A stretch of DNA of 64,000 bases from Zanthoxylum bungeanum. Lineage: Eukaryota; Streptophyta; Magnoliopsida; Sapindales; Rutaceae. The notes beneath the pieces are model-generated. The model searched no databases. It worked only from the letters and a program-made list of their open reading frames with translations, and was not told the DNA's origin. Positions 10,594 through 20,900 of this stretch are shown in pieces (the first letter of the stretch is position 1; every line of letters begins with the position of its first letter). The stretch is from positions 1 through 64,000 of the forward strand of contig SKCR01010150.1 in NCBI GenBank assembly GCA_019454045.1, given 5' to 3'. The position numbers and the translations under genes were made by a program.

Positions 10594-12213
10594 TCAATGA
10601 CTCACTAACCCCGAGTCAAGCAATTCTTCCCAGTCAACATCCTCCTCTTCCTCATCACTCCCTTTCATCAATTCCGACATTCGCTTTGCCTTCTCCATTG
10701 CATGCTCACTTCCCACTCTCTCTATCCTCATCAACACCTCCACCATGCCAGCTGCCGCGGCCAATCCCTTAAACCTTAAACCCCCATGACTCAGTGCATA
10801 CAGCACTGACACACAACTCTCCTGAGTTGACTCACTCAACTCACTCCCATTCCTCAACATACCCACCAAACAATCCACCCCACCCGAATCCAACACCGCA
10901 ACCCGCCCGTCCGAACAAGAAGCCAAGTTACCCAGTATAAGTAAAACCCGATCGGGAATATGACCCGATTTAACCATACCCAACAGAACATTAACCGACC
11001 CGAGCTTAACTAACTTTGTTCTGTTACTTTTTACGAGGGAAAGATGATACAAAGCCAATGCCGAGTCATGCCGAGTCCGCTCACTTTCAGATTTAAGCAA
11101 ATGCAACAGAGGCGGCAAAGCGCCTAACACGCCAATGGCGGTCTTGTTGTGATCATCAAGAGCTAAACTGAAGATCACGCCGCAAGCGTGCTCTTGAGCC
11201 TCAGTTGACCCGGCCTTTAACACGTCAACAATCTGTGGAACGAGTCCCGATCGAACGATCAACACCTTGTTGATTTTCTCTAATGATAAGTTCACTAATA
11301 CTGCCACGGCATTAACTTGAACGTTGGTGTATCTTGAGATGATCCAAGATCGTAGGGCTAAGAGCAAACGATGAGTGCAGAGTGAAACCCTAGTCTCTTC
11401 TCTGTTTCTTGTGAGCTTTCGAAGGGATATAATGGCTTCTTCAACTTCATGAACTTGTGGGCTCTTGAGTTTTTGAACGTACTCTTCTTCTGCTTCGTTG
11501 GGATTAGAGTTTGGGGTTTGGGGTTCGAGCTCTGAGGAAGATGAAGAAGCAGAAGAAGAGTAGCAGCTGGGCCGTGTTGTGAGTTGCAGAGGAGGAGTTG
11601 ATACTTTACTAATTCCATTTCCCACTGATTCATCTGAGCTTGAGTAGAAGTGAGCTGGCCTCCGTGTTAACTCAGTGACAGCGTTGTTGAATTTCACTGA
11701 TGGGTTGTCTTTAACTCCTTGAATAAACTCATTCTCTGAAACCCTACCCTTTTCTTTGCTTTGTGACACCATTTGTGTACGGACGAGTTTCTCTGCAGAT
11801 GAAAAATCTACAGGCTTTGGTGGGTTTAAAGACTGTTTCTGGCACCAATTGAGAATGGTGGATTTGAGGGCGAGGTTAGGGATGACAGTTGACAAATCTG
11901 GTGTTGTGCCGTCCATAAGAGTTGGTGTGAAGCCTAGGGTTTTGCAGGCGTGAACGAAGGCTCGTTCAAAGGTGTGACCGGATGAAACTATAACAGGGTC
12001 CGCCATTAAAGAGCCTGAAATGAGGCACAGAAACTCTTTGGGTGGTGCTTGTGATTTTTGCTGATGCTTATGGGTTTTTGTAGCAATTGATGATGATGAT
12101 CTGTAGAATGAGATCTTCCATTTCTGCCTCTTCGGACTCCTTGTAATAATTGCTGTATCATTGGTTGTTTCTGCATTTTTGTTGATGATCATTAACGCTC
12201 CTTGAACCTCCAT
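10594..12213 (-). CDS. U-box domain E3 ubiquitin ligase with ARM repeats (PUB38-41 type)
   Basis: Intronless, 539 aa, stop TGA at 10594-10596. The U-box (about residues 57-130) reads KEFLCLISGSLMADPVIVSSGHTF and continues through PNLALKSTILNWC. It would recruit a ubiquitin-loaded E2, while the ARM repeats from about residue 240 to 510 (for example VNAVAVLVNLS, EAQEHACGVIFSLAL, RHDSALALYHLSL) bind targets. The linker motifs SSDESV and TTRPSCYSSS fit the Arabidopsis PUB38-41 group, also intronless and about 550 aa. One oddity is Leu64 in FLCL, where almost all U-boxes have Pro (FLCPIS); the DPV signature is intact. The C-terminus is acidic (DEEEEDVDWEELLD). Which member of the group it matches is not resolved. 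Confidence 0.93.
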   Translation of the reverse strand: MEVQGALMIINKNAETTNDTAIITRSPKRQKWKISFYRSSSSIATKTHKHQQKSQAPPKEFLCLISGSLMADPVIVSSGHTFERAFVHACKTLGFTPTLMDGTTPDLSTVIPNLALKSTILNWCQKQSLNPPKPVDFSSAEKLVRTQMVSQSKEKGRVSENEFIQGVKDNPSVKFNNAVTELTRRPAHFYSSSDESVGNGISKVSTPPLQLTTRPSCYSSSASSSSSELEPQTPNSNPNEAEEEYVQKLKSPQVHEVEEAIISLRKLTRNREETRVSLCTHRLLLALRSWIISRYTNVQVNAVAVLVNLSLEKINKVLIVRSGLVPQIVDVLKAGSTEAQEHACGVIFSLALDDHNKTAIGVLGALPPLLHLLKSESERTRHDSALALYHLSLVKSNRTKLVKLGSVNVLLGMVKSGHIPDRVLLILGNLASCSDGRVAVLDSGGVDCLVGMLRNGSELSESTQESCVSVLYALSHGGLRFKGLAAAAGMVEVLMRIERVGSEHAMEKAKRMSELMKGSDEEEEDVDWEELLDSGLVSH

Positions 12214-14750
12214 TAAAGTTTCTCAAAAATAACCCTTCAAATTAACGAATAACACCGAATAAAAAGGTCCATGATATGTTGGAAAATTTCTATATATATA
12301 TATAAGTGACATAATTATTATGGTTGAAATCTTTCTTGGGAGGATTATGACTAAAAAATAAACATATATTTTGACATGAGAGTACCTTTATAAAAACAAT
12401 ATTTCGTGTTTATAAAAAGAGTAATTGGGTTTTTCATTTGTATTCGTTATTAGAGAGTTTAAAGTTTTCCAAGTGAGTTCCATCATATTGCTAGTTCAAG
12501 TTCTTGAAGAAATGAGTGTATCTTTTACAAAAAACAACTAAATATCATGTGAGAACATCAGCCACAGAAGATTCGTAGTACATCGAGTCGAGATTAATAA
12601 ATTCTTAAGGATAAATACTTTTTAGACTTGGTTTAAATCATCTTCTACATGATTTTTCTAATTCTTGAGTTTGTATTCAATCTATAATTTTACATGATTT
12701 CTATTTTAATAATTATGATGGAATAAAACAGGTAAAAAGTGGTAATAATACATCCAGCCGAAGATGATAAAGTTAGAGCAAGCAAATGAAGAAAGATGCA
12801 TAGAGACAGAGAGAGAATAAAGTGCTTTTAATTACTTGTGTTGGAGGCTTGCAGCTTGAGATGATGAAATTTTGTGACTTGTGAGATTGTGGATTCTCTG
12901 ATTGGATTTGATTCCTTTTTGTTTCAGAAAAAATGAGGTAAATTTTTTTTAGATTATTCTTTGCTGAATAAAAAGCACTTGGTGCTGCATGAGTCCTGGT
13001 TTTGCCATCAAAAATGCCAAAAGACACAGAACTTACCATGGGAGACTAAGCCCACTGCTTTAGCTAGTAACTCAATTATAATTGACGATGGGTGGCATCA
13101 AGGAAGCTGCTGGCTTTAACTTTTTCATCACCTTTTCTTCAGTGGCAGGTTGAAAAATGCTGTCAAAAACCATTGTAGAAAAATGTTGTTTTTGTTTGGA
13201 CCTTAAAAATTATGTTTTTATCTTTTCTAATTATTATATGCAATTTGGTGTACACTTTCCTATGCATTTATTTATTTATATATAAATTTACAAGAACCTA
13301 AACATATTATTTATTTTTCCAATTAGTCATTCACTCAAAGAGTAATTAAACTTGTATATTATTGGTTTTGCTTAATAGTTAAGTTTCTGCATGCATAATA
13401 ATTGCTTATGCTGACTTTATTGAGTGTTGTGGTAGGCTGGATTGGATTTTTGGATCTCCTCTTCTTCTCTTTAACAGTGTGATTGATTCCCCTTTTTGTC
13501 TGTTCATCAGAGCCAGTTTTATTTTCCAAACACAGCATGTTAATTATTTCATCTTAAATTTTCTTTACCTTTTCTTAATGCCGGTAAATTAAAGCCAAGA
13601 TTCTTATAATTCATTTATGTACTAATACTTAGAATGAGTTAAAATTGAAATAAGATGAAATCTAAATGAACTATATTGAGAATGATTAATCTGAATAAGA
13701 ATAAGTTGTTTATTAAGTTGTAAGAATTATAATTGGAATCAAGTAGTATTCTCATTGATGTGTTTACTTATAGTAATCAAAATAAATTGTTAATAATTTA
13801 TAAACATATCCTTATTTAAATTACTTTTTTATTTTTTATTATTTCTTTATTTCTTATTGACTCATTATTAAGTTATAAAAAATCACTTAATTAATTACGC
13901 ATATATTAATTAATTAATAATTTTTTTATTCTTTATTATTAATTTATTTAAATTATTAATTTCGCATTATTAATTATTATTTTAAGTGTTAATAATTAAA
14001 TTAACAATTATTTATTATTTTAATTCTAATTACTAATTATTTATTTATTAATTACACATTGATTTAATATTATTAATTATTAATTTATTAATTTATTAAA
14101 TATTATTTAGGATAATTTTATAATTTTCCCTCACATTTTGGGAGTAATTCTTTGGTGCAACGGATGTATGGGTGACGTGGTATCACCAACCAATTAATAA
14201 ATTACATGTAAGATATAAAATCCATTTTTTAGTTGTTTTTTTATATTTTAGCACGCGTGGCAATGGTTGATTGGATTGTTACACGGATGACGTGATATCT
14301 CTGTTGTATTGTAGATTTTCCCCACATTTGGGCATAAAAATCTCATTCTCATAGGGTGGTGGCGGTTGGGAATAAGATTATCATTCTTCATTCCCTAAAT
14401 TATGGACCCCACCCCAATCTCATTCTCATTTTATTATTCACTTATAGTAATAATTCTCATTCCTCATTCCAATACAATAATTCATGACAAGTAAACATAT
14501 CATTATAGGATACATAATTAAATTGAAGAGTGCATATGATTCACAAAATCACATCACCAAACCAATCCTTACAATAACAATTACATGTATGGAAGGAAAA
14601 TATTATAATTTGATGAGTCCATGCCAAATGACATCTCATCAAGATTTTATTGCCTCAATCTTATATACATATATTGGCATCTATCTTCCAAGATTTTTAT
14701 ATTATAAACATGAATTAAACTTTATAAATTGGGAGTGTTGTGGCTTTATA

Positions 14751-15382
14751 GAATTGACATGTTGTCTAAGGGAGTGTGGTTCGGTGACAAATTATTTATA
14801 ATTTGATTGTAAGAGTCTAGGACAGTTAAAGATTTTATCTGCTCTGTTTAAATTTGAATCGGGTGATTTGACGGTAGAATTTTCAATATTTTTTTAAAAA
14901 AAAATGATCCTTATTGTTTATTTATTATTATATATTAACTATGTATATATGACTATGTTTCCTCCATCTCCGCCGAGGAAAAAAAATGGGCATGGGTCTC
15001 CATTGTAAGCAATGAAGAGTTTTTATTATTATTTAAAATAGCATTATTGTTAATATCTTCAAGCATAGAATTGACATGTTGTCTAAAGGAATGTGGTTTG
15101 GTGGCAAATTATTTATAATTTGATTGTAAGAGTTTGAGACAATCAAATATTTTATCTGCTCTGTTTAAATTTGAATCGAGTGATTTGATGGTAGAATTTT
15201 CAATATTTTCAAATAAATGATCCTTTTTGATTATTTATTATTAAATATTAACGATGTATATATGACTATGTTTCCTCCATCTCTGCCGAGGGAAAAAAAA
15301 AGGGCATGGGTCTCCATTGTAAGCAATGAAGAGTTTTTATTATTATTTAAAATAGCATTATTGTTAACATATTAATCAAAAA
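14751..15382 (+). repeat. 317-bp direct tandem duplication of SINE-like DNA
   Basis: GAATTGACATGTTGTCTAA begins at 14751 and again at 15068 (period 317). Both copies run through a SINE-like body (GATTGTAAGAGT..., TCTGCTCTGTTTAAA) and end with GAGTTTTTATTATTATTTAAA. A third, 5'-truncated copy lies at 16233-16451. Confidence 0.8.
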
Positions 15383-15697
15383 GGGTTATTTACGTTTTAC
15401 TACTAAAGTTATGATCAAATAACAATTGGGTACTATGAATATTAACATATTACATTTTACTACTAAACTTATAAAAAATTAACATTTTACTACTTTTCCA
15501 TCCAAACCATTAGTTGACCGTCAGTTGACCTTTAAAAAGACTGTTTTATCCTCTAAATAAAATAAAAGTGAAAATTATAATTATACCCTTTAAAAAACAT
15601 ATTTAAATCTTATATATAACAATAAAAGAAATACAATCAACAATCACATTTATAAAAATACTTCAATCTCTAAATTATCCATATAACCCAATAAAAT

Positions 15698-16107
15698 AAA
15701 GAATTTAATTTACCAAATAATTTAATAATTTAATAATTAAAATTCTCATAATAATCAAAATACTTTAAAGTATAACAATAAAAGAGATATACTCAAGAAT
15801 CATTATTTCCAATATTCTCCATATAATCAATGTTTTTGAAATATGCAACATTGTGCAATTGAATCTCAGGTTGTTTCCCGCATTATCCATGTAAATTAAA
15901 TTAAAGAATTTAATTTACCAAATAATTTAATAATTTAATAATTAAAATTCTCATAATAATCAAAATACTTTAAAGTATAACAATAAAAGAGATATACTCA
16001 AGAATCATTATTTCCATTATTCTCCATATAATCAATGTTTTTGAAATATGCAACATTGTGCCATTGAATCTCAGGTTGTTTCCCGCATTATCCATGTAAT
16101 CAAAATT
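15698..16107 (+). repeat. 205-bp direct tandem duplication
   Basis: AAAGAATTTAATTTACCAAA starts at 15698 and at 15903. Both copies run through CAGGTTGTTTCCCGCATTAT with only a few differences by eye, so this duplication is recent compared with the surrounding DNA. Confidence 0.82.
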
Positions 16108-16232
16108 TCCAAAATAAGCAAGTTAACACCATGCAAGTTATCTTCATGGTTGTGAAAGTGATCCTCATGGTTGTGATTGAGTGACCCCTGCATGATACAA
16201 TAATATTGATTAAAATTTACAATATTAATCAA

Positions 16233-16451
16233 ATAAATTTGAATCGAGTGATTTGATGGTAGAATTTTCAATATTTTCAAATAAATGATCCTTTTTGATT
16301 ATTTATTATTAAATATTAACGATGTATATATGACTATGTTTCCTCCATCTCTGCCGAGGGAAAAAAAAAGGGCATGGGTCTCCATTGTAAGCAATGAAGA
16401 GTTTTTATTATTATTTAAAGTAGCATTATTGTTAACATATTAATCAAAAAT
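16233..16451 (+). repeat. Third, truncated copy of the 14751/15068 repeat
   Basis: Starts TAAATTTGAATCGAGTGAT, as at about 15166, and ends ACATATTAATCAAAAA like the end of the second copy. It sits after the 205-bp duplication, so the region grew by stepwise segmental duplication. Confidence 0.78.
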
Positions 16452-16757
16452 GTCAAAAGGTGACGTGTGGTTATTTGATTGGAAATTAAAAATCGAAACA
16501 GAACAGAAAGTCAAACGAAAGCCAGCGGCTTTCAAAATAAAAATCCGACGTGGAACTGGAACCCACACGCACGCGTGGCTCTAGAATCACCTATTTCTAT
16601 TTTCTATCTTCTGTCCGAAACCGACACGGAATCCAAACGCACGTTTGCGTTGGCTTACGCCCCAAGCCAAGACCGTAAACTCTATATATACAGCAACATA
16701 AGTTGCTAATTCTGCCAACTTCAGGAAGATTTCGTCAAACGCAAGAAATTTATTGTT

Positions 16758-17511
16758 ATGGGATTGGGAGGAGGAACAGAAGCTTTCCCAGATTTAGGAA
16801 GCCATTGCCAGCTCCAAGATTGCCATCAACTCGACTTTCTTCCTTTCAAATGTGACGGCTGTCACAAGGTATAGTTTTTCAGAGTCATGAAGAAAAAAAA
16901 TCTGGAATCTGATTAAAGAAATTTAGTTTGATGCAATATTTTAATGGGTTCAAATCTGTTCTCGAAAATAATATACTTTTGAGATAAAGCATGAAAGAAT
17001 GTGATTCTGGTTTTTATGGATATTTATTTGATTATGGCAGGTGTTTTGTTTGGAGCATAGATCATTCAAGTCTCATGAATGTCCAAAACCAGACATTAAG
17101 AGCAGGAAAGTGATTGTTTGTGAAGTATGTTCGGTTTCGATTGAGACCACAGGAGAATTTGGAGAAAGCGAGAAGATGATGTTAGAGAAGCACAAGAAAT
17201 CTGGAGATTGTGATCCCTTAAAGCAGAAGAAACCCAGCTGCCCTGTTAAACGTTGCAAGGAGAAACTGACATTCTCTAACACCGCCACCTGCAAAACTTG
17301 CAATTTGAAGGTTTGTTTGAAGCATCGGTTTCCGGCTGACCATTCCTGCAAGAAAGATTCATTGATGGGAAATAATGCTGCTGCTGCTGTGGCCGGTAAG
17401 GGAAGATGGAATGACAAGTTTTTGGTTGCTTTGGCTTCAAGAAATGGGAAAGATTGTAGCAACAGTGGCCGGGGTTCGACTTCCAGATCTCCATCTGTTA
17501 AAGCCTATTAA
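16758..17511 (+). CDS. SAP12: AN1-type zinc-finger stress-associated protein (SAP12/PMZ-like)
   Basis: Two exons, 16758-16868 and 17041-17511, joined by a 172-bp GT-AG intron in phase 0, giving 193 aa. The start [17 protein letters not shown] and the end SRSPSVKAY match Arabidopsis SAP12 (186 aa) closely. It has two AN1 zinc fingers. The first begins with [19 protein letters not shown] and crosses the intron into [14 protein letters not shown]. The second is [18 protein letters not shown] through [12 protein letters not shown]. This two-AN1 architecture without an A20 domain defines the subgroup. Members are stress-induced and probably act in ubiquitin-related signalling; the function is known for the family and not shown here. 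The gene is intact and its 3' end converges on FTRC (stop codons about 455 bp apart). Confidence 0.93.
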
Positions 17512-17966
17512 AAGCCACAGAATTTGGTATTGATTTATTTCAACTCTGTTCTGTTCATCATCTTCAAGCTATTGATGGAGCTTTCAGTAGTCCCCACACG
17601 TGTTTTCACCTTTGATTTGTTGTTTCTGAATACAAATACAAATGCAATGAACAGTCAAGCAATGAGAATATAGCATATTTCTAGCATTTCATTCTTACAA
17701 TATCGATCTGTCCAAACATAATAAAGATGAAGAGAGACTGATGAAAAAGAGAGAAGATGATTGCCAATTAGCTTACAAAAATATACATACAAATGATTCA
17801 GTGTTGGATTTTTTTCTTATCTTTTTTTTGGCCAAATACAAAAACAAATGGCTTTACATATTCGCTGTTGCTGCCATAGGTTCATGGTCTTCATTGGAAC
17901 TCCACTTCTTTTGGTCAAACACAAAAGATGACTGATTAAGCAAGTAAACTTGCTTATACTAGTCAT

Positions 17967-20900
17967 TTACATCACATATTTGCCGTTGATTCCTTGATTT
18001 CGTTCTAAGGTGATGGTCTGCGTAATAAGAAAATATGATTGTATTAAAGCAACAACTTAAAATTTTAACAAGATGCTTGATATAAATTTGACAATAGGAC
18101 TTGTGAGTTGTGACTGATAGGTTAATAGGCATTACCTGATCCTGCCCAGCAAAATCATTCTCCGGAGTGAGAAAGAGCATGCAGTGACACTCCTTCCTGC
18201 AAATACAAATATATAGAAGATCAAGTGAATGTATCATTTAATATTGCTTTGTTTTCCTAAGCGAGCCTGCTCCATTAGCACTCTTAAACAAACAACCCTA
18301 CGACACACTTTCTCTAAGAGAATACAGAATATACTACATAAGTTCTTTTATCTGACTCTTGAAATCTTTCTGCATTGACCTGTCCTGGCATCTAAAATAG
18401 CTTCAAGAAGCAGTTCAAGAATGAAATTTTGGCTTCATATTACTATTTTCACTAGTTGACTCATTAACAAAGATATCAAGTATGGCACAATAATTTACCA
18501 TAACAATGAGTTCAACATCAGAAGTTCTTAGTAAGTGGTTATTCAATTATGCCAATGAAAACATTCAAGTAGTCATTAATTTGTCATGCAAACCAAGCAG
18601 AAGTGTCCTCGAACAAGTTTGCACTTCATAATCTTGGCATTCTTGGGACAGTTAGAAAACCTGTTCTTCAAAACAAGATTTAATTTAAGGAATACATGGT
18701 TGAAACATTTAGCTTCAAATAAAAAGAATTAAATAGTCATTATGATGAATTAAACATTCTACTCCATCAACAAAATATTCAAAATGCAGCAGAGAGCATT
18801 CAAATAAATTTGCAAGGTATTAGAAAAGCAATGCTCACAGTTATAATCAAGGACATTATACCTCTCTCTCATGGGAACACATGGACAATTCCAAAAGCCC
18901 TGCTGAGCTTCAGCAGCTTTGTCATCGTAATGCCTGTAAAATAACGGGACCAAGCTTGAAAGTTATGAGGTTTAGATATAAACTTAAGTTTTCTTGTGCG
19001 TCGACATAGATTGTATGATGATATCCAACAACTGTGCATATCTTTGGACAAAAGCAAGACTATAGAATAAAATACTAACCTACATGGACAAAGAGGTGCA
19101 CCCAACGAATCTTTATGGTCTGCCAATCCCTGTTCAAAATTTTCAAATATTAGTGTTGTTTTCTCACTAAATATATATCCTGTTTATTGTACTTTTAAAA
19201 AGGGAGATATGTTCGAGTCTTCTGAAAGAGATATAGACAATGAAAATAAACACCAAGGATGATCACATATGGTAATATATTTTGCAATGAGTTATGAGTC
19301 TATTAACATTCTCATCCAAATGAAATAAAAATTCCACCAAGATTGGTTTCACTAAAAATAAGGTGAACCAATTCATCAATGTAAACAACTGAAGATGATC
19401 AATTCACCTAAAGCAGAGCTGATTCATAATAAAAGTAACGCAAAAGCATATAACATTTCCATTTACTAAATTGCTAATTAGTAATTGTTAGTTCAGCTGC
19501 CACTTTCATGCATGGGTAATGCATATGACATGCTAACCACCATTTGAAGACTCCATGAAGAAGTTGCCAAGCAACTTTAGGTGATCTTTGAAAATTGAAG
19601 AAACAACCAAAATACTTTTGGTGGAAGATTGTTATCACCATGAATCAAGGAGCAATTGATGGCATAAATCAAGGGTGAATAGTAACCAATCCTTGCCTAT
19701 AAATTCAGACTTCCAGGGAGCTTAAAAGGCATCCCAGTGAGTGTGTGTATATTGTAGAGAGAAGTGAGAGAGGTTTTTCATTAAGTTTTCTTTGTGTAAA
19801 ACTTGTGTATTATTCTTGTAGTAATAATACGAATTCGGTTTTTCCTCAAACACTTCCAAGAGTGATAGTTATTTCCCAACAAGTGGTATCAGAGCTTTGG
19901 TTCTTCATTGGGATCGAAAAACCGGTGAACGGAGTTTGGTTCGGAAAATTCGAGTTCCGGAAAAGTTGTCAAAAATTCCTTTTGAAGGTACCAACAGCTA
20001 GTTCACGTCGAGACGAGCACGGTGGTATTTTCCGGCAACCGAACCGACGTCCCAGAATCCCTCACGCGCCGCACGCGCCGTCCAGAGAGGTCTCCACGCA
20101 CCCCCAAGCGCATCACGCGTCTCACGCGCGCCAGAGGTTGAAGACGATCCGAGTCAGCATCCACGTCAGCGACACGTGTCAGCCACGTCAGCATACGGGT
20201 CCCACACTGCCACGTCAGCTTGCCACGTCAGCACGCCACGTCAACGGCCGCGTCAGCTGCCACGTCATCCGCCACGTCAGCAAAGCGGTCCCACCTGCCA
20301 CGTCAGCACTGCCACGTCAGCAGCCTGGTAAATTTCATTTAGCCCCCTGAAGTTTTGAAATTTACAGTTTTGCCCCAGAACTTTTAGGAATTTACAAATC
20401 AGCCCCTGTGTCGGATTTAGACCAACGAAGTGTCTATTCCACCATTTTCGACCGTTCCGGACGCAACGGTGACCTCAGATTTGTGAAATTCAGACCCGAT
20501 TTTAGTGTATTCCCATTTTAAACTTTAAAACTTAAAATGGAGATGGAGATTCTCATTCTGGTGCAATGATTAAACTGGCTGCCACTAATTACTCCCTCTG
20601 GAGACCTAGGATGATAGATTTTTTGCATTGTAAAGATCTGTTTGATGTCATCGAGTTGAAGGGAGTGAAACCAGAGTCTGTTAAGGAGTGTGACTGGAAT
20701 AAACTCAACAACAGAACTTTGGGTCAGATTAGGCAGTGGATCGGTCACAATGTCTTCCACCATGTAGCACAGGATACATATGCTTATGAAATGTGGAGGA
20801 AATTGGAAGACATGTTCCAGGCCAAAACAGCTCGGAATAAGGCCTTAATCATGAGGCGTTGGTGAACCTGAAGCTACGGAGTGGAACTTCCGTTGCAGAA

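Larger units (their letters stand above)
12214..16757. other. Long AT-rich intergenic region with nested duplications
   Basis: No convincing gene. A TA-rich stretch lies just upstream of the U-box gene (12290-12303). Between 13590 and 14520 is very AT-rich sequence flanked by similar GTTTACTTATAG/AAGTAAACAT-type ends in inverted orientation, possibly an old DNA transposon. From 14751 to 16451 there are partial direct duplications, listed separately. 15380-15560 contains ACTACTAAA-rich, transposon-like sequence that I cannot assign. The last 300 bp should be the SAP12-like promoter and 5' UTR (GC content rises; TATATATA at 16682). Confidence 0.5.

Noticed and set aside
12773..13039. 88-codon minus-strand ORF upstream of the U-box gene
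   Set aside because: No family resemblance; its ATG is directly followed by a GTAAGT donor-like sequence, and codon use looks like AT-rich spacer.
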